NCBI GenBank assembly: GCA_016218765.1
Contig: JACRCZ010000079.1
Location: 1 to 38,749, forward strand
From: Deltaproteobacteria bacterium
GTDB taxonomy: Bacteria; Myxococcota_A; Polyangia; DRWM01; JAAZOP01
Direction of reading: 5' to 3'
Length of the DNA: 38,749 bases
The notes beneath the pieces were generated by a model that did not search any database, was not told the origin of the DNA, and saw only the letters and a list, made by a program, of their open reading frames with translations. Below are positions 14,996-24,075 of this stretch, in pieces; the stretch's first letter is position 1; each line of letters starts with the position of its first letter. The position numbers and the translations under genes are program-made.

Positions 14996-16756
14996 CTACT
15001 CGAGGCGGACGCGGACGAGGGTCTGGCCGAGGGCGTCGGTCGTGCCGTCGTCGGCGTAGACGACGACGTGGTGGTCGTAGCGGCGGGTTTCGGGGGGAAC
15101 GACGAACGCGAGGCCGAACCCGCCGTTCTCGTAGGGCACGTCGGCGGACCAGACGACCTTGTCGTTGGCGGACTCGTGGTTGGCGACGACCGTGTCGTCC
15201 CAGCCCTCGTCGTCGAGCGACCAGGATGCCGAAGGGCGCGCCAGCTCGGTGCGCTCGATCTCGAAGGTGACGTGCGCGGTGCCCGCGGGCGGGCCGTGGA
15301 CCTGGGCGCAGAAGCGGACGACGTCCCCGGGCGGCAGGCGGTCGTCCTCGACCGTCACGTCGACGGTGCCGCGGGGGAACGGGAGCACGAGACCCGGGTC
15401 GCCCAGCAACGTGTACATGTGCAGGTGAGCGGCGGGCAGGTTGGCAATCTCCTCGGGCGTGAGCTGGAGGGCGGCGAGGTCGTCCATGAAGTCCCGCAGG
15501 TCGTCGTCCCGCTCGATCATCGCGCGCTTGGCGCGCAGGAAGAGGTCGCCCAGGGTGCGGGGGCGCTCGAACATGGCGACGCGCTCGACCTCGCGGACGA
15601 AGATCGTGTTCGAGTACGGGTGGGAGACCTCGGTCGAGGACAGGATCGCCGGAGAGGAATCCGGCCGGCGGAGGACGCGCTCGCTGATCGAGTCGCCGGT
15701 GTCGAAGGAGCCCGTGGAGCAGGCGATGAACACGAGGAGTGGAGGGCGGTGGGCGATGTCGATTTCGGCGAGGCGGGTGGTGTCGAAGATGGGGCCCGAG
15801 GGACCGTCGTCCCAGGACGCTTCGGTGAAGCCCGACGGCGAGCCGTGTCCGATGTAGGCCATGAGGAAGCCGCCGTCGTTGAGGTAGTCGTAGATGCGGT
15901 CGCTGAAGGAGGCGGGAGGGAAGGTGTAGGGGGAGCTTTGGGCGGCGTAGGTGAAGGTGACGGACCATTCGGGGGGAACCTCGCCGATGACGCGCATGCC
16001 GACGTCGAGCAGGACGTCGTCGAGGAGGTCGCCGAAGCCGCCCTCACTGGCGAAGACGTGGATCGTGCGGTTCCACGGACCGGGCTCGTAGCGCGACTCG
16101 TAGTCCGTGACGGCCGCGAGGTACCCCCGTGCCTCCTCGACGGTGCGGGCGGGGACGCGGCCGACGGCGGCGTCGGGGAGGTTGTCGCCGTCGAGGTCGG
16201 CGTAGAGGTTGTCGCTGGTGATTTCGTCGACCCAGTGGCCCGGGTCGAGCCACGTGGCGCTGGGGACGACGGCGGTATCGCCGTCCCATCCTTGGCCGGC
16301 GTCGCCGAAGAGGAGGACGAGCAGGGGCAGGGAGCGGTCCAGGGCGTCGCGTCTGGCGGCGACGGCGGCGCGGATGCGGTCGGGGTAGTGGTCGAGGTCC
16401 GGGGAGCCGTCGGGGAGGCGAGCGACCTCCGACATCGGGAGCACCTCGACCGTGTGGCCGGTGGTGCGGCGCAGCGAGGCGAGATCCTGGGCGACGGACA
16501 AGAGGGGATCGGCGACGATCACGAGGTAGTCGGTGGAGGAGGGAGGGGAAGGGGCGATCGGAGGATCGAGGGGATCGGGGGCGACGATGCAGTCGGGGGG
16601 GTCGGTATCGGGGGGGGCGGAGTCGGGGAACGAGTCGAACGAGGAATCGGGGGCGGTGTCTGCCGCGTCGCCGGCGGGGGCGGCGCCGTCGCAGGCGGGG
16701 AGAGCGAGGGCGAGCGTGATGCAGAGAAGGCATCCGGATAGCGTGGTTCGAGTCAT
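14996..16756 (-). CDS. C25 (gingipain-like) cysteine peptidase lipoprotein
   Basis: 586 aa. It begins MTRTTLSGCLLCITLALALPAC, a lipoprotein signal with lipobox Cys ~22, then a Pro/Asp/Ser-rich linker. The peptidase domain has DYLVIVADP, LLVLLFGDAG, TSDNLYADLDGDNLPDAAVGR (an Asp-rich, likely Ca-binding loop), and the catalytic pair in YIGHGSPSG (His 304) and FIACSTGSFD (Cys 346). The order and spacing match family C25. A C-terminal Ig-like beta domain follows (~450-586). It is likely an envelope-attached or surface protease. Convergent with the GGDEF gene; nothing else in the cluster suggests a specific substrate. Confidence 0.85.
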   Translation of the reverse strand: MTRTTLSGCLLCITLALALPACDGAAPAGDAADTAPDSSFDSFPDSAPPDTDPPDCIVAPDPLDPPIAPSPPSSTDYLVIVADPLLSVAQDLASLRRTTGHTVEVLPMSEVARLPDGSPDLDHYPDRIRAAVAARRDALDRSLPLLVLLFGDAGQGWDGDTAVVPSATWLDPGHWVDEITSDNLYADLDGDNLPDAAVGRVPARTVEEARGYLAAVTDYESRYEPGPWNRTIHVFASEGGFGDLLDDVLLDVGMRVIGEVPPEWSVTFTYAAQSSPYTFPPASFSDRIYDYLNDGGFLMAYIGHGSPSGFTEASWDDGPSGPIFDTTRLAEIDIAHRPPLLVFIACSTGSFDTGDSISERVLRRPDSSPAILSSTEVSHPYSNTIFVREVERVAMFERPRTLGDLFLRAKRAMIERDDDLRDFMDDLAALQLTPEEIANLPAAHLHMYTLLGDPGLVLPFPRGTVDVTVEDDRLPPGDVVRFCAQVHGPPAGTAHVTFEIERTELARPSASWSLDDEGWDDTVVANHESANDKVVWSADVPYENGGFGLAFVVPPETRRYDHHVVVYADDGTTDALGQTLVRVRLE

Positions 16757-16779
16757 GGAGGGATCGTAGCGCGGTGATG

Positions 16780-16890
16780 AGGAACGGGGAATGGGAATGG
16801 GGAATGGGAATGGGGAATGGGAATGGGGAATGGGAACTAGGAACTAGGAACTAGGAACACGGAACACGGAACACGGAACACGGAACACCG
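16780..16890 (+). repeat. Heptamer array, left arm
   Basis: About fifteen units of six to seven bases: GGAATGG/GAATGG first, then GAACTAG three times, then GAACACG about five times. It lies between the C25 peptidase start (16756) and the four-helix-bundle stop. Confidence 0.85.
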
Positions 16891-16916
16891 GAGAAGGTGG
16901 AAACGCGAAGGAGAAG

Positions 16917-17306
16917 TCACGGGGCGCGGGATCTTGCGGTGCGGGCCGAGGCTACGAGGATCGCGATGAGCTGGTCGAGCTCGTCCACCAAGGGGTCCGC
17001 GGCGGCAGGGCTGACGCCGTTGGAGCGCTGGGCGACCTTCAACCAGTAGTGCGCCTCCCTCAATTCCTTGGTGGCGATCCGGACCTTGTGCACGAAGTCC
17101 GCACGGCTCTCGGCCCCCCGCGCCTCCTCGTAATTCGCACCGCCGCTCGTGACGGCCCGCCAGAGTTGTTCCGCGAGATGCTTGAATGCCGCGTCGCGCT
17201 GCAATGCGGGCAGGAGTTGCTTCGTGCCCGCGATCGCATCGAGCAGACGCTCGGCGATGTTCTCGCCCTTGCGCGACCCGGCGGTCCGGTCAGGCTTGTC
17301 TTCCAT
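16917..17306 (-). CDS. Four-helix bundle protein (S23/IVS family)
   Basis: 129 aa, the usual size of the family (four-helix bundle protein, TIGR02436-like, first known from 23S rRNA intervening sequences). The signature is clear: GGANYEEARGAESRADFVHK followed by IATKELREAHYWL. The ATG at 17306 has GAGG 5 nt upstream; an earlier in-frame ATG at 17363 would put repeat-encoded residues at the N-terminus and is rejected. The family is structurally related to Avd of diversity-generating retroelements, but no reverse transcriptase is nearby. It may act on RNA or DNA, or help the repeat element move (inference). Confidence 0.85.
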   Translation of the reverse strand: MEDKPDRTAGSRKGENIAERLLDAIAGTKQLLPALQRDAAFKHLAEQLWRAVTSGGANYEEARGAESRADFVHKVRIATKELREAHYWLKVAQRSNGVSPAAADPLVDELDQLIAILVASARTARSRAP

Positions 17307-17328
17307 CCTGTCCTCGTTCTGGCCTCTG

Positions 17329-17449
17329 GTTCCCGGTTCCTTGTTCCCTAGTCCGTTTTCCAAGTCCCAACTCCGTGTTCCTAGTTCCGTGTTCCGTGTT
17401 CCGTGTTCCTAGTTCCGTGTTCCTAGTTCCTAGTTCCTAGTTCCCATTC
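17329..17449 (-). repeat. Heptamer array, right arm (inverted)
   Basis: On the minus strand this reads as GAACTAG and GAACACG units, less regular near the gene (17329-17375) and regular at the outer end. The outer end carries the 38-bp match to the left arm. 17450-17543 downstream holds no visible gene. Confidence 0.85.
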
Positions 17450-17543
17450 GAACGTTCCCCCGAATCCGCAGACGCTCGTCTCCATCGCGCGAGGGACGGC
17501 GGGTGTTGCGGGGAAAACGCGACGGCGGGAGGCGTGGACCGAT

Positions 17544-18128
17544 TCAAGGAAGCGCGGAGGACGGTGCGGCGTCCCCAAGAACGGCTGCGACGGGCTGCAC
17601 GCGGAGGAGAGGGCGGAGGATGTTGCCGCGGTAGGATGCGAGCGCGGCGGCGTGCCAGTCGGGCTTTGCGGCGGCGCAGGCGTCTTCGACGATGACGGCG
17701 TGGAAGTCGTTGGCGACGGCGTCGAACGCGGTGGCCAGGACGCAGAAGTGGGTGGAGACGCCGGCGACCAGGACGGTGTCGACGGCCCGGAGGCGGAGGA
17801 TCTGGTCGAGATCGGTCTTGAAGAAGGCGGAGAAGCGGCGCTTGGGCAGGATCGTGTCGGACGGCAGGCGGGCAAGCTCGGGAATGGGCTCGGCGCCCGG
17901 GGTTCCGCGCAGGGCGTGAGGCTTCATGCGGCCGCGGAAGATGAAGTCGTCGGGGAGGAAGCTGTCGCAGGCGAAGACTACGGGCCAGCCGCGCTCGTGG
18001 GCGGCGGCGAGGAGGCGGTTGACCGCGGGCACGATCGCGAGGGCGGCGTCGCGCAGGGGGCCGGCGTGTTCCCCGTGGACGTTGTCCCGAAGCATGTCGA
18101 CGACGATCAGGGCGGGACGCATGGTCAC
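17544..18128 (-). CDS. Isochorismatase-family cysteine hydrolase
   Basis: 194 aa, typical for the family. The catalytic triad is visible as D11 (ALIVVDM), K96 (LPKRRFSAF) and C129 (GVSTHFCV), with the cis-peptide-type VAGVSTHFCV motif before the Cys. Members hydrolyse amides or vinyl ethers (nicotinamidase, isochorismatase); the substrate cannot be assigned. Starts at 18128 (MTM) or 18122, after GGGAG. It follows the small secreted protein gene by 15 bp on the same strand and may be co-transcribed with it. Confidence 0.88.
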   Translation of the reverse strand: MTMRPALIVVDMLRDNVHGEHAGPLRDAALAIVPAVNRLLAAAHERGWPVVFACDSFLPDDFIFRGRMKPHALRGTPGAEPIPELARLPSDTILPKRRFSAFFKTDLDQILRLRAVDTVLVAGVSTHFCVLATAFDAVANDFHAVIVEDACAAAKPDWHAAALASYRGNILRPLLRVQPVAAVLGDAAPSSALP

Positions 18129-18143
18129 ATCCGCTCCCGGCCG

Positions 18144-18563
18144 CTACGGCGCCAGGTTCCCTTCGCCGACGACCTGGACGCCGGCGTCGAAGGCGACGCC
18201 GCGGATGTCGTTCTGGTCGCCGGCGACGCCGGATTCGCCGCGGACGCGGAGCAGGCCGACGACGTTGGCGTCGCCGACGATCCGCAGACTCCCTTCGACG
18301 ATCGTCCGGTCGTAGCCGGCGCCGGTGACGCGGTTGCCGTTGCCGCTGATGAGGAGGTCGCCTTCGTAGATCCCGGCGGCGAGGACGACCTCGGCGCCGT
18401 TGCCGTCCACGGGGTTCAGCGTACCAGCTCGGCGGGGCGCGGGGCCGTCGGGGGCGACGGAGGTCACGGGGCCCGGCGGGGGGCCGGTGCGGTCGCCGTA
18501 GAGGGCACAGGTGGTGAGGATCGTGACGAGAACGACGAAGAGGGAACGGCGGGCAGCGGGCAT
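18144..18563 (-). CDS. Small secreted beta-repeat protein
   Basis: 139 aa. A short hydrophobic leader (SLFVVLVTILTTCAL) is followed by a Pro-rich stretch and ~90 residues of short Val/Gly/Asn-rich turns (LLISGNGNRVTGAG, RIVGDANVVG, VVGEGN) typical of a small right-handed beta-helix, like DUF3060-type proteins. The Cys in TTCALYG could be a lipobox, so it may be a lipoprotein. ATG 18563 has AAAGGAG at 7 nt. Function unknown. 18564-18723 upstream holds no visible gene. Confidence 0.7.
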   Translation of the reverse strand: MPAARRSLFVVLVTILTTCALYGDRTGPPPGPVTSVAPDGPAPRRAGTLNPVDGNGAEVVLAAGIYEGDLLISGNGNRVTGAGYDRTIVEGSLRIVGDANVVGLLRVRGESGVAGDQNDIRGVAFDAGVQVVGEGNLAP

Positions 18564-18723
18564 GGGGTGCTCCTTTCCGGGCGCGGGCCATTGTACGTCA
18601 ACCACGCGGCTTCGTGGATGCACTCGCGGGCGGCGCGCGAGCGTGCACCGCGGCGCGCCGGGAGGGGCAAGAAGGTGAAGGACCACCAGAGCCACGCTTC
18701 CAGGCGCTTGGACCCCATGGACC

Positions 18724-19911
18724 TCATCGCAGCTCAACCTCCGCGCCGTCGGAGAGGTTCTGGCCGGGGTGGAGCACGACGAGGTCGGCGGCGCGGAGGC
18801 CGCCGAGGATTTCGACGTCGGACGCCCCGCGGTGGCCGAGCGTGACGTGGCGGCGGCCGACACGGCCGTCGACGACCACGAAGGCGGCCCAGTGCTCGCC
18901 GTCGCGGAACAGGGCGCCGGACGGGGCGAGGAGGGCGTCGCGGGTTTCCCAGACGACGACGCCGGCCTCGACGCGCCAGCCGTCGCCCAGGGCGGGCCAG
19001 GGCGAGTCGGCCACGGGGTCGATCAGCACGTTGACGCGCTGCTCCTCGATGCCGAGGGCGGAGATCTTGGTGAACGCGGCGGGCTCGATGCGGCGCAAGG
19101 AGCCGGCGAGGGGCATGGGTCCGCCCCACTGGCGCAGCTCGACGCGGGCGCCAGGGATCATGCGAGCGGCGTCGGCGGTGAGAAAGTCGGCGACGACCTC
19201 GAGGGCGGAGGGATCGGCGATGGCGAGGAGAGGGGTGCCGGGGGCGACGGGGCCCTCGTTTTCCTGGAGGACGGCGAGGACGACGCCGTGGGTGGGGGAG
19301 CGGACGGGGACGGACGGGGTGGAGGGGAGGTTGTCGGAGGAGCCGGCCAGGGCGGCGCGGGCGGCTTCGACGTGGCGGTGGGCGGTTTCGACGGCGAGGG
19401 CGGCTGCCTCGACGTCGCGTTGGCGCGCGCGCAGCTCGAACTCGGCCGCGTCGAGCTCGCGGCGGGTCAGAGCCTGGGTGTCGAACAGGGTCTTGGCGCG
19501 GGCGCGTTCGCGGTAGGCCTGACCGCGCGCGAGCTCGGCCGAGGCGATGGTCGCCTTGGCCTGGGATTCGGCGGCCTCGGCGGCGGCGACGCGGGCATCG
19601 AGCTCGGCGCGGGTGCGGGCGTCGAGGAGCGGGGAGGGGGGCGGGGCGATCGTGGCGACGACGTCCCCCGCCGCGACCTGGTCGCCGGGGTGCAGGGTGA
19701 TGCGTGCGAGCTGGCCGAGGATCGGGGCCGCGACGACGTAGCGGTCGCGGGCGCGAGTGCGACCTGCGGCTTCGACGGTGACGCGGAGGGGGCCGCGACG
19801 GACGGTTGCGGTATCGACGGGGATGGGGCGGGGGAGGAAAGCGTAGACGACACCGCCGGTGATGGCGAGGACGAGGACGAGGAGGAAGATGCGTTTCAGC
19901 CATTTCTTCAT
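18724..19911 (-). CDS. HlyD/MacA-type efflux periplasmic adaptor
   Basis: 395 aa. A single N-terminal membrane anchor (residues 5-26) is followed by a biotinyl-lipoyl-like half-motif (RYVVAAPILGQLARITLHPGDQVAAGDVVATI), a long alpha-hairpin (~95-200, Ala/Glu/Arg-rich coiled coil), the second lipoyl half (VRSPTHGVVLAVLQENEGPV) and a beta-barrel. It should link the inner-membrane permease to an outer-membrane channel; no TolC-like gene is in the window. It starts 4 bp after the permease stop, the last gene of the TetR operon. Confidence 0.9.
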   Translation of the reverse strand: MKKWLKRIFLLVLVLAITGGVVYAFLPRPIPVDTATVRRGPLRVTVEAAGRTRARDRYVVAAPILGQLARITLHPGDQVAAGDVVATIAPPPSPLLDARTRAELDARVAAAEAAESQAKATIASAELARGQAYRERARAKTLFDTQALTRRELDAAEFELRARQRDVEAAALAVETAHRHVEAARAALAGSSDNLPSTPSVPVRSPTHGVVLAVLQENEGPVAPGTPLLAIADPSALEVVADFLTADAARMIPGARVELRQWGGPMPLAGSLRRIEPAAFTKISALGIEEQRVNVLIDPVADSPWPALGDGWRVEAGVVVWETRDALLAPSGALFRDGEHWAAFVVVDGRVGRRHVTLGHRGASDVEILGGLRAADLVVLHPGQNLSDGAEVELR

Positions 19912-19915
19912 CGGC

Positions 19916-22273
19916 CTACTCCTTGGTCTTGAGCACCTCGACGAGGTCGAGGCGATCGATGCGGCGGCGCACGGCGAGTGCGGTGAGGAGGCTTGCGCCG
20001 AGGACGACGAGGGCGGCGAAGGCGAAGGTCGACGATTCGACGATGAGGGGGACGCGGAAGAGGTCGGAGCTGAGGTTCCGTGCGATGAGGGCGGAGAAGC
20101 CGAGGCCGAAGAGGCAGCCCAAGGGGAGGGCGAGGACGACGAGGACGGCGAGCTCGCCGAGCAGGACGGCGGAGACCTCGCCGCGGGTGAAGCCGAGGAC
20201 GCGGAGGCTGGCGAGCTCGCGCTCGCGCTCGGCGAGGGTGACGCGGGCCGAGTTGTAGACGACGCCGACGGCGATGACGGCGGCGAAGAGGACGAGGATG
20301 CCGGTGAAGAAGAGGAGGTACTGGGCGTTGGTGGCTTCGAAGGAGGCGACGGCGACGCGCTGGAGGAGGACGCCGGCGACGAGGGGTGCGTCCTTGAGGC
20401 GGCGGTGCAGGGCCTGTTCGGCGGCGGGGTCGACGGAGAGGAAGGCGCCGCTCAGGGCGGGGCCGTGGCCGGCGAGACGGTTGAGGGAGTCGAGTTCCAT
20501 GTAGGCGGAGAGGCCGATGAGGTCGGGGACGACGGCGGCGAGGCGGACGGTCTTGCGGGGGCGGGTGCCTTCGAGGATGTCGACGTCGAGGTCGTCGCCG
20601 GGGCGGGCGTGGAGCAGGTCGGCGAGCTTGTCGGTGAGCATGAGGCCGCCGGCGGGGAGGGCGACGAGGTTTCCCTCGCGGTCGGAGATGCGGTGGAGGG
20701 CGGCGGGCGAGGGCAGGCCGAGGATGCCGATGCGGTAGGTGCGGTGGCCGGCGCGGAGGACGGCGGGGACGGCGCGGAACGGTTCGACGGCGGTGACGCC
20801 CGGGACGGCGTGCAGCTCGTGGACGACGGCGGGGTCGCGGGGCTCGACGAAGGTGACGGTGGCGTCCTCGAGCTGGGCGCGGCGGAACTGGAGGTCCATC
20901 ATCCAGGTGATGGAGTCGTCGAGGAAGGCGCCCAGGACGAGGACGGCCATGGCGGCGGCGACGCCGACGGCGGTGAGGAGGGCGCGGACGGGGCGGCGAC
21001 CGAGGCTGCGGAGGATCATGCGGCCGACGGGGCCGAGGAGGCGGCCGAGGCCGAGTCGTTCGAGGAGTGTGGCGTGGTAGCGCGGGGGCGCCGGGGGGCG
21101 CATGGCCTCGGCGGGGGGCAGGCGGACGGCGCGGCGGACGGCGCCGGCGACGCCGGCGAAGGCGGTGAGGAGGCTGAGAAGGACGGCGGAGGCGACGGCG
21201 GACGGGTCGAGCTCGTAGCGGAAGAGGGGGAGGTGGTAGAAGAGGGCGTACATCCTGGTCATGGCCGAGCCGAACCAGGCGCCGGCGAGGGTGCCCACGA
21301 GGGTGCCGAGCAGGACGATGACGCCGGCGAGCTGGAGGAAGTGGAGGCCGACGGCGGCGTTGCCGTAGCCCAGGGCCTTGATGGCGGCGATCTGCTCGCG
21401 TTGGGTGCCGACGAGGCGGGAGAAGGCGACGTTGAGCAGGAAGGCGGCGACGCCGAGGAAGACGGCGGGCATGAAGACGGCGACGCCCTGGAGCTGGCGG
21501 ATCTCGTCGGAGATGAAGCGGTGGGAGACGTGGCGATCGCGGCCGTAGGCGCCGAGGCAGCCGTACGGCTCGAGGAGGCGATCGAGGCGGGCGAGGACGT
21601 CGGTTTCGCGTGCGCCGGGTGCGAGGCGGAGGGCGACGTTGTTGAAGGCGCCGTCCAGGCGTGTTGCGGCGGCGAGATCGGATTCGGGGAGCCAGAACAC
21701 GGCGAAGTGGGCGTCGTCGGGGAGGAGGTCGCCGGGGCGGATCTGGAAGATGAACTCGGGGGAGGTGGCGGTGCCGACGAGGCGCAGGGTGTGGCGAGTG
21801 CCTTCGAGGGCGACGGTGACGGCATCGCCGAGGCGGAGGTGGTGGAGCTTGAGGAGGGTGTCGCCGGCGAGGGCCTCGCCGGCGCCGGGCTCGGGCATGC
21901 GGCCGGAGAGGAGGACGAGGCGGTTCAAGCGCGGGCCGCCGGGCGGGATGGAGACGACGTGGGCGGTTGCGGGTTCGGCGAAGCCCGGGATGTCCATGGG
22001 GCCGTCGGCGACGATGCGGGTCTCGACGGTGCCGACGCCGGGGATTTCGGCGATGCGTGAGGCGAGGGAGCGTGGTGCGCGGCGCAGCTCGGCGAAGACG
22101 TCGGCGAAGGCGAAGCGGTCGTAGTAGACCTCGTTGGAGGAGCGCAGGGCGCGGTAGGTGGTGGTGGAGCCGACGTAGGCGGCGACGGCGCAGGCCACGA
22201 CGAGGGCGATGGCGGCGGCCTGGCCTTTCATGCGCAGGAGGTCGCGGCGGAGCTTGCGGTCGAGCATGCTCAT
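19916..22273 (-). CDS. ABC transporter permease with two FtsX domains
   Basis: ~785 aa. The N-terminal segment [21 protein letters not shown] is the first membrane helix, followed by a large periplasmic domain and a FtsX domain of three helices ([55 protein letters not shown]). A second such unit follows ([19 protein letters not shown] ... [20 protein letters not shown]). This is the MacB/LolE-type mechanotransmission class that works with a separate ATPase. It lies downstream of the ATPase gene. Starts at 22273 or 22267; the ribosome-binding site is weak because a repeat fills the gap. Confidence 0.88.
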   Translation of the reverse strand: MSMLDRKLRRDLLRMKGQAAAIALVVACAVAAYVGSTTTYRALRSSNEVYYDRFAFADVFAELRRAPRSLASRIAEIPGVGTVETRIVADGPMDIPGFAEPATAHVVSIPPGGPRLNRLVLLSGRMPEPGAGEALAGDTLLKLHHLRLGDAVTVALEGTRHTLRLVGTATSPEFIFQIRPGDLLPDDAHFAVFWLPESDLAAATRLDGAFNNVALRLAPGARETDVLARLDRLLEPYGCLGAYGRDRHVSHRFISDEIRQLQGVAVFMPAVFLGVAAFLLNVAFSRLVGTQREQIAAIKALGYGNAAVGLHFLQLAGVIVLLGTLVGTLAGAWFGSAMTRMYALFYHLPLFRYELDPSAVASAVLLSLLTAFAGVAGAVRRAVRLPPAEAMRPPAPPRYHATLLERLGLGRLLGPVGRMILRSLGRRPVRALLTAVGVAAAMAVLVLGAFLDDSITWMMDLQFRRAQLEDATVTFVEPRDPAVVHELHAVPGVTAVEPFRAVPAVLRAGHRTYRIGILGLPSPAALHRISDREGNLVALPAGGLMLTDKLADLLHARPGDDLDVDILEGTRPRKTVRLAAVVPDLIGLSAYMELDSLNRLAGHGPALSGAFLSVDPAAEQALHRRLKDAPLVAGVLLQRVAVASFEATNAQYLLFFTGILVLFAAVIAVGVVYNSARVTLAERERELASLRVLGFTRGEVSAVLLGELAVLVVLALPLGCLFGLGFSALIARNLSSDLFRVPLIVESSTFAFAALVVLGASLLTALAVRRRIDRLDLVEVLKTKE

Positions 22274-22275
22274 GG

Positions 22276-22312
22276 TCCGCGCCAAGGGCGCCAAGAGGCG
22301 AAGGGCGCCAAG
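22276..22312. repeat. CGCCAAG-type dispersed repeat inside the ABC operon
   Basis: GCGCCAAGGGCGCCAAGAGG followed by CGAAGGGCGCCAAGAG. It occupies most of the 55-bp gap between ATPase stop (22329) and permease start, just upstream of a G-rich block (22312-22326). Confidence 0.65.
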
Positions 22313-22328
22313 AGGGGGGGGAGGGGGG

Positions 22329-23090
22329 TCACCACGCGAGATCCTCCGGGGAGGCTTTGTGGTCGTTGCGGACGACCTTGCTGATGCGGCCGTCGGCGAT
22401 GGTGACGACGCGGTCGGCCATGGCGGCGATGGCGGCGTTGTGGGTGATGACGGCGGTGGTGGTGCCCAGCTCGCGGTTGACGCGGGCGAGGACGCCGAGG
22501 ACGACCTTGCCGGAGGTGATGTCGAGGGCGCCGGTGGGCTCGTCGCACAGGAGGACGTCGGGGCGTTTGGCGACGGCGCGGGCGATGGCGACGCGTTGTT
22601 GCTGGCCGCCGGAGAGCTGGGACGGGAAGTGGTCCATGCGGTCGGCGAGGTCGACGAGGGCCAGGGCCTCTTCGGGCGTCATCGGGCGGCGGGCGATCTC
22701 GGTGACGAGGGCGATGTTCTCGCGGGCGGTGAGGCTGGGGATGAGGTTGTAGAACTGGAAGACGAACCCGACGTGCTCGCGGCGGTACTTCGTGAGGCGG
22801 CGTTCGTCCGCGCCCACCAGGTCGTGCTCGCGGTAGCGCACCGTGCCGCCGGAGGGGGTGTCGAGGCCGCCGAGGATGTTGAGCAGGGTGGACTTGCCGC
22901 TGCCGGAGGGGCCGAGGAGCACGACGAACTCGCCGGCGAGCAACTCGAGGTCCATGCCGCGCAGGGCGTGGACCTCGACTTCGCCCATGCGGTAGACCTT
23001 GGTCAGGCCGTGCGCGACGAAGACGGGAGTGCCGGGGGCGGGGCGATCGTCGTCGTCGTTCCGACCGTTGAGGGCGCGCCAGAGGCTCAT
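22329..23090 (-). CDS. ABC transporter ATP-binding protein (MacB/LolD-like)
   Basis: 253 aa. Walker [11 protein letters not shown]-loop [12 protein letters not shown], signature LSGGQQQR, Walker [13 protein letters not shown] and H-loop THN are all intact. A 20-residue Asp-rich N-terminus precedes the ABC domain. Its ATG overlaps the TetR stop (ATGA), so the two are translationally coupled. With the permease and the HlyD-like adaptor it forms an export system controlled by its own repressor. Confidence 0.93.
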   Translation of the reverse strand: MSLWRALNGRNDDDDRPAPGTPVFVAHGLTKVYRMGEVEVHALRGMDLELLAGEFVVLLGPSGSGKSTLLNILGGLDTPSGGTVRYREHDLVGADERRLTKYRREHVGFVFQFYNLIPSLTARENIALVTEIARRPMTPEEALALVDLADRMDHFPSQLSGGQQQRVAIARAVAKRPDVLLCDEPTGALDITSGKVVLGVLARVNRELGTTTAVITHNAAIAAMADRVVTIADGRISKVVRNDHKASPEDLAW

Positions 23091-23770
23091 GGGGATTTCG
23101 GACTCCCGCCGCGCGCGGGGCCGCCGCACGCCGCCGCCGGGTCTCGCGGCGGGGGCTCGACCATGCGTCGGACGCCGTCGAACACGGCGTGGGTGATGCG
23201 TTCGACTTCGGGTCGTTCGAGGCGATCCCAGTTCTCGATGAGCCAGCGGTCGCACGCGTCGTCGGCCGCGGTCATGAGGGCGAGGAGGAGGTCGAGCGGC
23301 AGGTCGGAGCGGATGGCGCCTATCTCGCGGCCCCGCTCGACGAACCCGCGGAGCCAGGTGATCAGGGCGGCGAACTGGTCGGCCATGGGCTTGGGCAGGC
23401 CGGTCGACTGTGCTCGTCCCCAGAACGACTTGAACAGCGGGAGGAGCCACGGTTGTTCGTAGGCGTCGTCGAGGGCGCGGTGGTACAGCTCGTGGGTCTT
23501 GGACCAGAATGTCGACGCGTCGCGAGCGGCGAAGTCGAGATCGATGGTTCCCAGGACGCGCTGCCAGTAGTGCTCGATCACGGCGGCGAACAGATCGGCC
23601 TTGTCGTCGAAGTAGTAGTAGGCGGCGCCCTTGCTGATGCCTGCGGCGGCGAGGATATGGTTGAGGGAGGCTGCTTCGAACCCGTGGGCTGCGAACTCGC
23701 GTGCGGCGGTTTCGAGGATGCGGGCTCTTTTTTCCGGGGCGAGTTTCTGGAAGCGGGGTCGCGGCATCAT
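23087..23770 (-). CDS. TetR-family repressor of the export operon
   Basis: ~227 aa. The N-terminal HTH domain is clear: [30 protein letters not shown], then [18 protein letters not shown]. The C-terminal ligand-binding helices start around residue 75 and end in an Ala/Pro-rich tail. ATG at 23770 or 23767 follows GGGAG. The gene is first in the operon and has palindromic operator candidates over its own promoter, so it is probably autoregulated and derepressed by the exported compound. Confidence 0.92.
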   Translation of the reverse strand: MMPRPRFQKLAPEKRARILETAAREFAAHGFEAASLNHILAAAGISKGAAYYYFDDKADLFAAVIEHYWQRVLGTIDLDFAARDASTFWSKTHELYHRALDDAYEQPWLLPLFKSFWGRAQSTGLPKPMADQFAALITWLRGFVERGREIGAIRSDLPLDLLLALMTAADDACDRWLIENWDRLERPEVERITHAVFDGVRRMVEPPPRDPAAACGGPARGGSPKSP

Positions 23771-23827
23771 TTTTCTCCCGTTTTCCGCGGCCTGCCGGTG
23801 CAAGACCGCCTGCACAGACCTATCGGC

Positions 23828-23854
23828 CGAACCATGTGGTTCGACCGACTGGTC
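23828..23854 (-). promoter_or_regulatory. TetR operator candidates
   Basis: Two palindromes sit end to end between promoter and TetR gene. CGAACCATGTGGTTCG (23828-23843) has perfect 7-bp arms. GACCGACTGGTC (23843-23854) has 4-bp arms and overlaps the first base of the -10. This is the classic layout for TetR self-repression. Confidence 0.6.
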
Positions 23855-23882
23855 TAATACGGTAGGAGAGGGGGTTTGTCAA
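23854..23882 (-). promoter_or_regulatory. Sigma70-type promoter for the TetR-ABC operon
   Basis: On the minus strand: TTGACA (23882-23877), a 17-bp spacer and TATTAG (23859-23854). The expected start site is near 23847, ~75 nt before the gene. It is the best promoter in the window. 23883-24075 toward cls holds no gene; a TAAGAT at 24029-24034 is a possible -10 for cls. Confidence 0.7.
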
Positions 23883-24075
23883 GTGGGGGTTGGGTTCGTG
23901 GGGAACCGGACCGGAGTTGGAGAGGTCGGGAGGTCGGCTGGAGAGGTGGAGAGGATACGGGTCCAAGTCCCGTGGCGCGGCGGGGCGAGGCGCGGGAGGC
24001 ATCCCTGGTCGTGGGCTGCAGGTCGGGCTAAGATGGCTTCCGTTGTTCAGCGAGCTTCCCATACCGTGGGACACC

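Larger units (their letters stand above)
16780..17449. mobile_element. Four-helix-bundle gene cassette flanked by inverted heptamer arrays
   Basis: The element consists of a left array (16780-16890), the four-helix-bundle gene and a right array (17329-17449) with the same 7-bp units in opposite orientation. A 38-bp stretch is identical in inverted orientation between 16828-16865 and 17412-17449. No target-site duplication was found. Genes of this family flanked by GGAAC-type heptamers are, to my knowledge, scattered in many genomes; the mode of movement is unknown. Confidence 0.6.

Noticed and set aside
17307..17363. Earlier ATG (17363) for the four-helix-bundle gene
   Set aside because: The added residues come from the heptamer array; the ATG at 17306 has its own ribosome-binding site and fits the family length.
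16780..17449. Possible CRISPR array or diversity-generating retroelement
   Set aside because: Units are contiguous heptamers without spacers, and no cas genes, reverse transcriptase or template/variable repeat pair is visible.
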